Source: Deinandra increscens subsp. villosa | Taxonomy: Eukaryota > Streptophyta > Magnoliopsida > Asterales > Asteraceae | Reading direction: 5' to 3' | Length of the DNA: 64,000 bases | Assembly: GCA_039602395.1 (NCBI GenBank) | Contig: JBCNJP010000007.1 | Coordinates: 121,182,957 to 121,246,956 of the forward strand | Shown: positions 43,001-53,256 of the stretch, in pieces | Layout: every line of letters starts with the position of its first letter | Numbering within the stretch: position 1 is the first letter of the stretch | Notes under the pieces: generated by a model | Databases searched by the model: none | Told to the model about the DNA's origin: nothing | Seen by the model: the letters and a program-made list of their open reading frames with translations, nothing else | Translations under genes and position numbers: made by a program

Positions 43001-46000
43001 TTACTATATGAATTTTTACTATAACTTAGTGTACAGTTTCAACCCCGCGGCAACGCGCGGGGTGGTCACACAACTCGTTGTCTGAACCGTTCAACGCACT
43101 AGACCTGTTTTACCAGTCTAATCTCTTGCGAAGTTTCTACTTTGTTAAACAAAAACAAATCCGTTAGCTCCTCATTGGCAAATAGACAATATTGGTTGGT
43201 ATGGCGGTCAGATGTTACATAAGCAGTTTATTTATATTATTCCAGAAAGTGGAGCTCTTTAAAGCAGCCGATGCAAATGGAGATGGTGTTGTCAGCATCG
43301 ACGAACTGGCTACACTTTTAGCCACACAACAAGAAAAGTATGTCACATGATACTATGATGTTGTATGTTTTTAGTACTATGAACTTTAATACAGTTCATG
43401 ATGTATACATATATGGTGTCTGAGGCCTCATTTATCAGTTTATTATTTCTTTCTTGCAGGGAGCCACTCATTAATAACTGTCCTGTTTGCGGGGAGTTTC
43501 TAGAAGTTTCTGATAAGCTGAACTCAATGATTCACATGTCACTATGTTTTGATGAAGGCACTGGAAACCAGGTTATGACCGGAGGGTTTTTAACTGATAA
43601 ACAAGCCTCATACGGGTGAGATATCTTTACCATCAAAATCATATGTGCAATGATTAAATGTTTGATTTTAATCTCACATCATTAGTTGCTTCTTTCAAGG
43701 TGGATGTTTAAACTTTCTGAATGGGCTCATGTCTCATCCTATGATGCCGGCTTGAACTCCGGTTCAAATGCTTCACATATTGTGGTACTCTCTCTCTATA
43801 TATATATATGTTTGTGTGTGTGTGAGTGTGACAGCAGCTGCATTGGATCTTAGGTTTTTGATCGGAAGAAAAAGAGGCTTGTGGAGGAAATAATTGATGG
43901 AAAGATTGTTTTATCAATGAGGGCTATTTATCAATCTAAAGTAGGGCTTGGGATTATGGACAAAGGTAATTTACTAATGGAGTCTATTTCATATATATAT
44001 ATATATATACCTCCTAAACTTGCATAATATCATATTTACCACTAAAAAATTAATATCAAATATACTCTTTCATTGTACTTAAAATTTCATATTTATCCAC
44101 TTGAATAACTAGAATTTATAATTTGATCATTATACCCTTCTATTTCTCCTTACACTCCAAACTCTCATATGCGAATGCAAGTTTTATTTAAGGGAAGGTT
44201 ATAAATGCCATAACTTTGGAAATGGGTATGACTAATATCATGTTTTTTGTTGAGTAATATGACATTATACCAAGTTTTGAGGACGATATATGAAATTATT
44301 GCTTTACTAATTTGTTTCATTCATAATAAATACTTGGTTGTTTCTTGACCTCATCATGTTATTGGTATTTTGGTCTGATGCATGCAGGGGCGAAAGAATT
44401 ATTGCAAAGTATATCAGAAAAACAGGGCAAGAAAATGAATTTACCTGAATCGGCAAAAGATATACCCGCGTTTCTTAAATTTTTTAAGGCAAGATAACAG
44501 TTGTGCTTGAAAAAAATCATTGTATCGACTTATATTCTGATTACATTTTTCTTGTTCATATTCTAGGATCAAATCAATATGGCTGAAGTTAAATACCCTA
44601 TGCATCATTTTAAGGCAAGTTAAACTAAGACTCGTTCAAAGTTTCAAGCAATGTCGATAATAGGTTCTTTGTAAATCTAGACACGAGTTTATGTATGCAG
44701 ACATTCAATGAATTCTTTATAAGAGAGCTGAAACCAGGAGCAAGACCAGTTGCCTGTGAAGGACGCGATGATGTGGCTGTTTGTGCTGCTGATTGTCGGT
44801 TAATGACATTTAATACCGTCGAAGACAGTCTCAGATTTTGGATCAAGGTTTGGTTCACCACTTGGCTCCATAATACACTCACAAATAGGATTTTTTTTTT
44901 AATTTGTGTATTTTTGGTAATCATGAGAACCCGTTAGGGAAAACTCATGTGTCCCACCAGTACCTTGTTAACCAATGGGTGGGATGAGCTTACGTTGTAC
45001 AGGTGGCCTTGACGTTGTTAAGGCAATAAAAATTGGATTTTTGATCTTGTTTAATTAACTTTTAGGGTAAAAAGTTTTCTCTACGTGGTCTTCTCGGTAA
45101 TATACCCTGCTCGGACACTTTCATTGGCGGAACCCTGGTGATATTTCGTTTGGCACCACAGGTATGTTTTCTATTTTCATTTTCTGTTTTTTAATATTTT
45201 TGACTGACTATGCAAGTGGTCATCTTCTGACAGGATTATCATCGTTTCCATTTTCCCGTTTCTGGGAAGATTGAACAGATTGTTGATGTACCTGGATGTT
45301 TATATACGGTATGTTCAGGATGAGATTATGCCACACAAGTACTTACGTTTGTCATTTCTGGTTTAGTTCTTGTACATATAAATCCTTGAGTTATATTATT
45401 TGACTTAGGTCAACCCGATAGCAGTAAATAGCAAGTATTGTAACGTGTTCACGGAGAACAAACGGGCTGTATCTATTATATCAACAGCAGATTTTGGGAA
45501 GGTCTGTCATCTTCATTTGGTGCAACTGTAATTTTTTAGAAGTTATAAATTTATATTATAACATAATTAAGTGACTCCCATTCATATGGCTGGATAATTA
45601 CTAATCAGGTGGCATTTGTGGCAATTGGAGCAACCATGGTTGGCAGTATCACATTCACCAAGAAGGCAGGAGATTATGTCCAGAAAGGCGATGAGGTTTG
45701 TAAAAATACCCATACTTGTTACTTTTTGTTGATACTGGGGCGTGAACCAGTTTTAATCAGAGAACTGCGAAAATCGCACAAACACATGTGACATGTAACT
45801 ATTGCTTTTAATATGATGCATATGACAGTTATATAACCGCACAATGCACTCTCTTTCTCTCTCCCATTATATCTCGTATGTCAACATTTTGTACAAATAT
45901 TTACGCGGTTCTTGTTGTTTTCTACTTAAAATTAGTAATAAGTACAATTGTTATATGTTGATCTCATGGTTTTCTACTTAAAATTTGTTCTGTGTTGAAT

Positions 46001-46357
46001 AGTCTCTACGTATATATATCCTCGATTTCTAATTTCTTTCTCTGGTTTTTTACTTTATTTTACAGTTTGGATATTTCTCCTTTGGTGGAAGTACAGTTAT
46101 ATGTGTCTTTGAAAAGGTTAGTTACTGTGCATGTCAGCGGTTTACATGAATTTTTTACTTATATTTTTCAAAAAAAATCAGCATAATATGTTATAACATT
46201 GGTTTTGCAGGATTCAATCGCATTGGACGAGGACCTTTTGGCTTACAGTGCAAGATCAATCGAAACTCTAGTTTCTGTTGGAATGCAGTTAGGAGTGTCC
46301 GTAAGAAAACGAGCACAACTTCCATTACCAGATATTAGAAACATAACTATATTCTAG
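37038..46357 (+). CDS. PSD2/PSD3-like: Phosphatidylserine decarboxylase, PSD2/PSD3 type (C2, EF-hands, PSD)
   Basis: Converts phosphatidylserine to phosphatidylethanolamine; plant PSD2/PSD3 are non-mitochondrial (tonoplast/ER). 21 exons: 37038-37265, 37377-37456, 37565-37589, 37968-38027, 38127-38195, 38284-38376, 38457-38507, 38607-38690, 43246-43337, 43460-43615, 43700-43784, 43854-43965, 44388-44488, 44567-44614, 44701-44847, 45066-45161, 45234-45308, 45409-45501, 45609-45695, 46066-46116, 46211-46357. All phases join, giving 659 aa. The Ser/Arg/His-rich N-terminus is about 1-70 and the C2-like region about 77-185. EF-hand loops are DYNGDGQLSFSE (203-214) and DANGDGVVSIDE (239-250). A CPVC..H..C motif sits at 268-290. 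PSD domain has HRFHFPVSG and the GGST self-cleavage site (601-604; pyruvoyl Ser603). Introns 13 and 14 are GC-AG. Intron 8 is 4.55 kb. Choice between PSD2 and PSD3 is not possible here. Confidence 0.95.
39036..39482. mobile_element. Solo LTR in PSD intron 8
   Basis: 39041-39477 (437 bp) runs from tgttggtatt to tttcccaaca and is flanked by tgatc at 39036-39040 and 39478-39482. TG..CA ends with a 5-bp TSD and no internal coding region make this a solo LTR, probably of a copia-type element because of its size and its GC-rich 'gggggttcgggggcagcgccccc' segment. A hairpin acattcaaac...gtttgaatgt lies near the left end (about 39075-39105). Confidence 0.9.
39483..43077 (+). mobile_element. Intron 8 insert ending in a Helitron-like 3' terminus
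   Basis: Most of this long stretch looks foreign to the PSD intron. It includes a UTR-like CT-rich segment (40130-40370), several exon-like pieces joined by 'gtaag..ttgcag' type words (for example around 41175-41320 and 42180-42295), and a terminal GC hairpin ccccgcggcaacgcgcgggg at about 43042-43061 followed by tggtcacacaa and CTCG (43074-43077), then T. I infer a Helitron carrying gene-like fragments. The left end is not located and the fragments' source gene is not recognised. Confidence 0.4.
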
Positions 46358-46460
46358 TTACTATGCATGATGAAACAAAATCAATGTCCTGAAGTTGGTT
46401 TTGTTTCTTGACTTAGCTTACTTGTAGAAATACCAAACCTACCCCTCTGTTTCTGATTCT

Positions 46461-47560
46461 TTAATTTTCTGGTTTTGACCCTTCTGATTTCTGTTTTACA
46501 AGCTCATCCATGGCTTCTAACTTCTTTTGTGGAATCTTTTCGACTTCTGGGTACTCTGATGTTCTTGCAATGGCAACAGATTTGCACCAGTCGTAAAACA
46601 TATCAAGCTCGTTGTACTGTTTTGCCACCCGACTGAAAATACCATAGACCTTAGCGGAATGTGGGGCGCTGAGGTCATTGAATCGATCCGTCCAAACGCC
46701 CATCACCTCTTTTATGTCATGATAAATTTGGAAACTCTGTATCAAGAGTGGGTATAAAGCCACATTCACCATCCTGTTATGCCTTGCTTCACCTGTTCTA
46801 ATATTCACAAAATAAATATATATTTCTTGACATTACAAGTAACATGGTTGATGGTTCCCACCGTTCTATTCGGTTCTTTACTGAACGCATCCCTAGGTTC
46901 GTTAACAAATAAATCGTGTAAGGGTCGGGGAAAGACATAACCTGTTGGTCGGCAAGCAAGAAACCGCTCGAGGAGTTGAAGGAGATGATTACTTCGAGAA
47001 AATAATTGGTCAAGTTCCATTTGATGAGCGGGTACAACTACAGCTTCAGGCTCTTTATCATCTTCGTCGTCTTTTTCATCTGCAAACGAGCTATGTGGTC
47101 CTCTCCCCTGCATCCTGTACTCGAGTTCCTCATCAAGAAACAAAGAATATGTCCTAACAAAAGCCGCATAATCCCATGTACTCGATCTAAGCATGTCCCT
47201 AAAATCCGACATGTTTAGCAGCCGGGTCCCCCTCCGTGTGGCAAAAAATATCTCTGGTGCGTATTTCGGGTTACCTTCATGCAGCAACCGTCGGACCAAC
47301 ATGAGGGTCTTCAAGGCGACGATCCAGTTTCTGGTTTTGTTTAGACGTTGAGAAATGGTGTTAACACATGCCGCTACGTAAAACGGGGAATCTGCGGTTA
47401 GATGCAAGATTTCTTGAATATAACATTCATCTGCAGGGCTTTCGGTGTGGCTTGTAGCCTTGACGAGGGCGACATCAAGGTCGGCTAACGTGGCTCGTCG
47501 GGCCCGGCGTACGCTGTTGTGATCCTTAACTGCTGCAATGGCCTTACTGAACCTACCCAT
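46461..47560 (-). CDS. Short ANTH-domain clathrin-assembly (AP180/CALM-like) protein
   Basis: Binds membrane phosphoinositides and clathrin coats in endocytosis, by family. Two exons: 47560-46942 and 46792-46461, joined within Gly (ACAG|GT), giving 316 aa. The start at 47560 gives MGRFSKAIAAVKDH, the normal ANTH N-terminus; the frame opens further upstream (47617), but that extension does not look like the family. DLDVALVKATSH carries the KATxH lipid-binding motif. ALKTLMLVRRLLHEG, LLERFLACRPTG, NVALYPLLIQSFQIYHDI and FYDWCKSV are ANTH hallmarks. Only a short Lys/Glu-rich tail follows (SEYPEVEKIPQKKLEAMDEL), without the long clathrin- and AP2-binding tail, as in the shorter plant members. It converges on PSD: the stop codons are 103 bp apart. 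Confidence 0.92.
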
Positions 47561-48134
47561 TTGAAATGAAATCATAACATGGGTCAAGGTTTTGTGAATA
47601 TGAGGGGAAAGGGTCAAGATTTTGAGACTTTGTGGTCAATGTTTGAGGTTTGTGTTTATGGAAGGAATATTCATGATAAAATACCCCAGAAAATGAAGGG
47701 GGAAAAAGATTTGGGATGGCTAATAAAATATACCATCCATCTCTCTATCTTTTAGCCTTTGAATGTGGAGATACACTGGATGTCAAGGATCCAAATGGCA
47801 CTAAATTAAAATTATCAATTCATACCAAAACATAATAAATAACTTGGACTTTTATAACTTAAAATCAAAATATTCAATATAGGGTTTTGATAACCACATC
47901 CAAACAACCCCTAAATAACCATCTAAAACAATACTATCATACCATCAGTGACGGATCCAGATACTTTCTATCATAGCAACTATGACCAATTCGGAAATTT
48001 TTCAGAAATTTTCTAAAGGTATACATCGCCCCGAACTTTCATGGGTCGATTTCAGTCCAGCCTACGAGCTAACAGAAGTTACAAAATCTCCATTAATGTG
48101 TAATCTGAGCATTTCTTTAATCCAGTTCCCAAAT
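47561..48134. other. Intergenic between ANTH gene and TRM11
   Basis: Both genes run on the minus strand, so this is the ANTH gene promoter and 5' UTR (right of 47560) and the TRM11 3' UTR (left of 48135). It is AT-rich. 'cagtgacggatccag' at about 47946 looks like the end of a transposon family, but no partner end was found. No gene seen. Confidence 0.5.
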
Positions 48135-51100
48135 CTAGACATATTTCCCCCTGTATTTTTTCTTGGATTCCTTCAACCCTTTTGTATCTTGATCATCGGA
48201 TGATGGGAAATCGGGACTAAAAACCGCAGCATGTAAATTACCTTCCTCCAACCACTTAACATGGTTTTCCTTGAAATCCAAATGTTGTAACCTGGCGGCT
48301 TCTTTAATTTCCTCGGTATATGGTGCGATCTTTACCATTGTCAATAACACCCTGCTGTAACGATGACTTAGAATCTGTTCGCAACTGGCAATTAACTTGA
48401 AACAAGGGTGTTTTGGGAAATCAACATCATCTAGTGTCTCACTGTCTCTTATCACTGGGTAGAAGTAAACAAGACGGCCGCCCATCACGAGCATATTGGC
48501 TGCTAAGTCAAGTAGGTCATGTACGCACTCAGCTAAGCTGTATGCAGCTGTTGAGGGTATATGACCGGTTCTTTTGTCGTCTGGAACTGTGTAGGGGCCC
48601 ACAACCCCTTTTAGTAATTTCCGACCGCCAGATTTACGACCTCCGGCACGAACACCGTATGGAGGGTCACAGATTATTGCATCAAAGAACTGAAAGATAG
48701 AATAATTAAGAAACAAAAATGAAAAATGATTGCTATATTTTTCTATTTTGTGCAAAAGATGTTACCTCTTTTAGCCCGGGACGCCAAGGAGGAAGGTTAT
48801 TATCTGCTCTTAAAAGTGAAACTGGCATTTGCAATCCATACTGTCGATATAAATCATCAGAAAATTAGATATTACGAAGCATGGTTTAAAAAAGCGGGAG
48901 CTGCTTCAAGACATTTATCACATCAACCCTTTTAACAAGTAAACCTTTCATAACATTCCACATCTTTAGTTGTTTTTAAGTTTTTTACATATCGGCCTCC
49001 TACACCATAATTTTGATGAATTTTGACCCAGAAACACATGAGGCGCCTCCTCAAGCATCTAAGGCGTTTTCCAGCTCGCCTCGAGGGTCAGGGACGTCTT
49101 CTAAACCCAATTACTGATAATGAAAGATACCACATCTTGTGAAACCAAATTTTTAAAAAGATATAGATTAAAATCTACCTGTTTAAAGTTACTCCAGACA
49201 TTGCAATCTGGCCCACGACCATCACGCACTACCCGGATATCAATATCTGCTCCCTGAAAGTTTAAAATTAGAGCAAAATAAAAAAACAAACTTGGTACTA
49301 TAAATGCAATATCGACTCATTTACACATGAAGGCGTTGAGTTGGGTTCCGGTTTATTTCTAACTGGACAGAAAGAAGTTAGCTAAAAAGGAACGAGTTCA
49401 AATACGTTAAACGGATCAAACAGGTTGAGCATCACCAAAGTCTACTCTTAACGCATATAAACCTCTAAATATTTATACTTAAGATATAAATTACCATTGT
49501 AATAATTATGTTTTGTTTAACAGGACTACTATTTGAAGTTTAGAAAAATGACAAAGGTGTTTACAGGTCAACCCAACATAGCCTAGCATGTTTTCGACAT
49601 GTACAAAAATTTCTCTTTTACCCCCCCCCCCCCCCCCCAAAACGCACTCAATCTACCACCTAGAATTAATGCAAAAACAAAGCCAATCACAAACCATTGT
49701 CATAGCTCCAAAATGAGCTGCAGCGACTAGGATGCTCCCTGTGCCAACAAAAGGGTCATAGACAAGTTTCCCAGGCATGGCCTGTGCTTGGTTAGCCATC
49801 AAAAAAGCCACCTCAGCATCCATGGCAGTTGGTCCAAGATAATTACGGCTTTTCAATTGATAAGTAGGCAACAGCTTCCTATCAGCACCACCAATCTCAC
49901 GTCCAAAGAATATTCTTTTGTCAACAACCGGAGGAAGCCCGTTGGTAGATCCATAGTCATCAGTTTCAATAAGCCAAAACTTATGCTCTGGATGGCGTAA
50001 GTCAACTCGACCCTGAAAAAAATCAGTATTTAGTCGAAAATCGTATTTATAACATGAATTCTTTACATGCAGAGTGTTGAGTTAACCAAGCAACTAAAGA
50101 TCAAGATTAATTAAAACTGTAACAAAATTTCCAAATACTGCACCAAACATTATTTACAAAAAATACCTGAAAGGGGATGTAATCCATCGCTTGAATGCGA
50201 GCTGTTTGGTCTTTGAAGTTCATGGCTTTCCCAAAGCTATCTATTATAATCCTAAAAGTGCTATCTGGAGTTAAGTATGGTAACTTTCGGTCATCTGGAT
50301 AACTGTTTATTGCTTCTTTCAGTTCCTCATATGAGCTTCCTTCTCCCCATATTTCATAAAGCCCCTTCACAAGAATGCCTGCACATTGATGCAAAATTGC
50401 AAATGGTTTCCACATTCAACTTTGACCAAAGAAATTTACACTAAATGATGAATTTCTTTTGAATAAAGGATTGTGATAGATATTGATTGCCAATAGTGGT
50501 TCCTATACAGAATCTAACTCAGTTTGACCAGCTGTATAACAAACATACACCCAAATTGGGGTGTAAACGAGCCGAGCCAAGCCCGAGCTCGTCTAAGCTC
50601 GAGCTCGGCTTGTTTAAGCTTAACAGAGCTCGAAGCTCAGCTCGATTTGAGCTTTATCTTTGAAGCTCGAGCTCGACTCATGAATAATTATTTAAGCTCG
50701 TTAAAGCTCGGCTCGTTTCGAGTTTTTTAACGATTCGATCTTCAGAACTCACGAGCAGCTCGGCTCGTTTACACCCCTACACCCAAATCAAATATCGGCA
50801 AACAAATACAAACCTAATTTAACTCATTTCATGAATAACTTGCCATGATTGCAACTGTAGACTAATGTATCGGTGCAAATAGCAATTATGATAAACAACA
50901 ATTGTTCATTATATCAAACAGATAGCAGCTACAATCACAATACGGACCAGATTTGATAAATTGGGTGATAAGAACAAATGTACAGAAATGTAAAGCAAGA
51001 GAACATACTTCGATTGGCGATATTGCGTGCGATATCCTCGGAAGGGAGATTGACGAAGTGGAAGGGAGAATCGGGGTGATGATGCAGAGGAAGCTTCCAT

Positions 51101-51225
51101 TCAAGTGAGCGAGAACCGGTGGGTTGATTGTTATCATCGAATGAGCCGAATAGGTCGGCAAGAGATTCGAATTCAGGTTTCCTGTAATCCAGTAATCTGT
51201 GGTAGAAGACACAGAGATACCACAT
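48135..51225 (-). CDS. TRM11: tRNA (guanine10-N2)-methyltransferase, TRM11/TRMT11 homologue
   Basis: Catalytic subunit that methylates guanosine 10 of tRNAs with S-adenosylmethionine; in eukaryotes it works with Trm112. Six exons: 51225-51009, 50378-50167, 50012-49695, 49253-49179, 48840-48766, 48689-48135; all phases join, giving 483 aa, close to the family size. The N-terminus MWYLCVFYHRLLDYR is typical of the family. DPFVGTGS (229-236) is the SAM-binding motif and DPPYG (307-311) is the N/D-PP-Y catalytic motif. The family's N-terminal THUMP-like part is encoded by exons 1-3. Intron 1 holds a TIR element; intron 3 holds a C18 run. The gene lies head-away from the ANTH gene on the same strand. 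Confidence 0.95.
49619..49640. repeat. Poly-C tract in TRM11 intron 3
   Basis: An uninterrupted run of about 18 C after 'ttttac'. It is a likely polymerase-slippage and sequencing-error site; it lies in an intron and does not affect the coding frame. Confidence 0.9.
50546..50788. mobile_element. TIR MITE in TRM11 intron 1
   Basis: The element 50558-50777 begins GGGGTGTAAACGAGCCGAGC. Its right end is GCTCGGCTCGTTTACACCCC, a perfect 20-bp inverted repeat. The interior is a run of 'gctcgagctcg' palindromes. The flanks share tacacccaaat (50546-50556 and 50778-50788), so the TSD is up to 11 bp, with one extra t at 50557. A 9-11-bp duplication points to a Mutator-type MITE; the family name is inference. 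Confidence 0.85.
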
Positions 51226-51880
51226 GATTTGATTTGAAGATGGAGAAGTAAAAACCCTAAAAATGGAAGAGCGGGAGGCGGAGGAAGAAGAACGAATACT
51301 GTCCTACTCCTGCCCCACTCAACAAAAGGGTTTATGCTTGGCGTGCCGTTTAAACTTTTTTTTTTCTAACGAAAATGGGTTATGCGCGTGGTTATCTTTT
51401 ATTTTTATATTTTTTAAACGTCGTTTCAAACTACTCTTATATCATTTTTTTTTTAAATAAGATTGTAACTTTCATACTCAATTTGACACTTTAAATTTGA
51501 CTCACACAAAAAAAATCATTAAGAAAGAAGCTCATCACTCGGAAGAACCTCATTTGGTCAAGTATTAAGCTTAAGACTTCGAATCCAAGCCCTCAATCAT
51601 CATCCATATGTCAGCTCCCCTCTAGGAGGAACTAGCATCCAAATGGGTTATCTACGTGATACATGTTGGGATTCCGTGTACGATTTTAAAATTCTAGAGT
51701 CGTGACTTATAACATAAGTCATGTGAAGATCAATTCATAATTGGTCCCACCAGTGATTCAAACAACTTGGATAAACAGAGGGTAACTAGTAGTGATTAAA
51801 CCAAACGAGACACAATGGTTATCTTGCTGAGATATTACATTATCAGGGTGATGTTTAAAAGACATTTACAGGTCATTTGA
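51226..51880. other. TRM11 upstream region
   Basis: 5' flank of the minus-strand TRM11 gene. The DNA adjacent to the ATG (51240-51330) is A/G-rich on the plus strand, fitting a pyrimidine-rich leader on the minus strand. No other gene is seen. AT-rich sequence follows. Confidence 0.45.
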
Positions 51881-51888
51881 TGCCAAAT

Positions 51889-51979
51889 TTGATATTGTGT
51901 TTTATTGTCTTTATTAAATAATTATATACTTCCACTTTGATATTGTGTTTTATTGTCTTTATTAAATAATTATATACTT
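51889..51979 (+). repeat. 42-bp direct duplication
   Basis: 'tttgatattgtgttttattgtctttattaaataattatatacttccac' is followed at once by a second copy ending 'atatactttcatt'. A recent tandem duplication next to the truncated copia leader. Confidence 0.85.
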
Positions 51980-52039
51980 TCATTATTTAATCTTGAATAG
52001 TGAAGTGTACTCGAGTGATGTTTGCATTCGTGATGTACC

Positions 52040-52560
52040 CTGATCGAAAAGTAAGCTTTTCGATCGAAAAGGGGTATCCGATCGAAAAGATGGGTGTCTG
52101 ATCGAAAAGTTGTACTCGATCGAAAAGTATGATTTTCGATCGAAAAGGGTATCTGATCGAAAAGCGAGCTTTTCGATCGAAAAGTAGACTTTTCGATCGG
52201 ATCGAAAAGTCGGTCGAAAAACCATATGGCTTGATCGAAAAGCCGATCGAAAAGCCGTATGGTCCGATCGAAAAGTCGATCGAGAAGCCACATGGCCCGA
52301 TCGAAAAGTCGATCGAAAAGCCACATGGCCCGATCGAAAAGTCGATCGCAAAGGGCCACATGGTCCGATCGAAAAGCAGGGAACCAAGCCACATCTTTCG
52401 ATCGGAAAGTAAGTCGAAAAGTCATATGGCCTGATCGAAAAGTCGATCGAAAAGGGCCATATGGTCCGATCGAAAAGTAGGGAACCAAGCCACATATTTC
52501 GATCGGAAAGTAAATTAACTGGTCGAAAAGTAAGCTTTTCGATCAAGAATTGGTATCTTG
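52040..52560. repeat. Palindromic CTTTTCGATCGAAAAG repeats in copia leader
   Basis: 'gatcgaaaag' occurs some 25-30 times, often as the full palindrome cttttcgatcgaaaag, with a larger unit 'cgatcgaaaagccacatggcc' repeated between 52260 and 52340 and again near 52370/52480. The overlapping open frames on both strands (FRSGHVA or KPHGPIEKS repeats) follow from the repeat and are not considered genes. Confidence 0.9.
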
Positions 52561-52787
52561 ATCGAAAAGACAATAATCCCTCGAAATCAGTTAGGGTTTT
52601 TAACATGTTTTTCCAAAACGATATCTGATTAGAGTTTTGGGTTTGTTTTAAAACCGATTTTCATTATGTGCTTAAAAGGACGAATTAGGGTTTCACGATT
52701 TTTAGACAGAATCGAAAACCCATTATCTGATTTCGAAGATTAGGGTTTATAACGAATTCAGAAACATGATTCGATTGAGCAACATAT

Positions 52788-52800
52788 GCTCTGATACCAC
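52788..52800 (-). other. Primer-binding site of second copia element
   Basis: The minus strand reads gtggtatcagagc, exactly complementary to the 3' end of initiator tRNA-Met as in most plant copia elements. Confidence 0.9.
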
Positions 52801-52801
52801 A

Positions 52802-53256
52802 TGTTGATCGAATCCTGAACTCGTTAATATGAAACAGATAATGATATGTAAAGATTACCTGTGGTGAACTGATTGAGATCAGCAGCAGTCAGGTTGTCCA
52901 TTCTTGTTAATAGCCTTGGTTCCCCTTTAGGATGTATAGTTTATGATGGTGTAAGGTTTCGTGAAGATTCACGAAACAGAGAGAGAGAGCCGAGAGAGAA
53001 GAGAGAGAGGTCGAATATATGTGGTGGTGATTAACCTTTTAATCTCTCCCAAAGGGCTCTATTTATACACCCAAGGGGAAACCCTAGTCTATCTAGTAAG
53101 GGTAATTACGTCCATCAAGTAATACCAGATAGGGTCAAATACGTAATTGATTATTTAAGATAAATGATAAAGGACATAAATAAGATTTATATATACATAT
53201 ATATATATATATACGTAATATATATATATTTAGATATATATAAATAATGTCTAACA
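52802..53256 (-). repeat. Copia LTR, second element
   Basis: TGTT...AACA ends, 455 bp, with a PBS next to it. No second LTR copy was seen in the window. It contains AT-microsatellites (53190-53245) and a GA run (about 52978-53010). Confidence 0.75.

Larger units (their letters stand above)
51985..53256 (-). mobile_element. Partial copia element: one LTR, PBS and palindromic leader
   Basis: The LTR at 52802-53256 (455 bp) starts tgttgatcga and ends gtctaaca on the plus strand. A perfect initiator tRNA-Met PBS (minus strand gtggtatcagagc, 52788-52800) follows it, then a leader with TCGATCGAAAAG repeats down to about 52030. Gag and pol are missing. The sequence after 53256 has copia-like 3' interior words rather than an obvious host flank, so the order may reflect recombination between two copies. 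Confidence 0.75.

Noticed and set aside
47940..47990. Transposon start 'cagtgacggatccag' between the ANTH and TRM11 genes
   Set aside because: It resembles ends of known plant transposons, but I found neither a matching second end nor a target duplication.
51970..52606. Long open frames (up to about 207 codons) in the 52-kb repeat block
   Set aside because: Stop-free repeat of gatcgaaaag gives open frames on both strands; composition is purely the repeat, with no homology or splice context.
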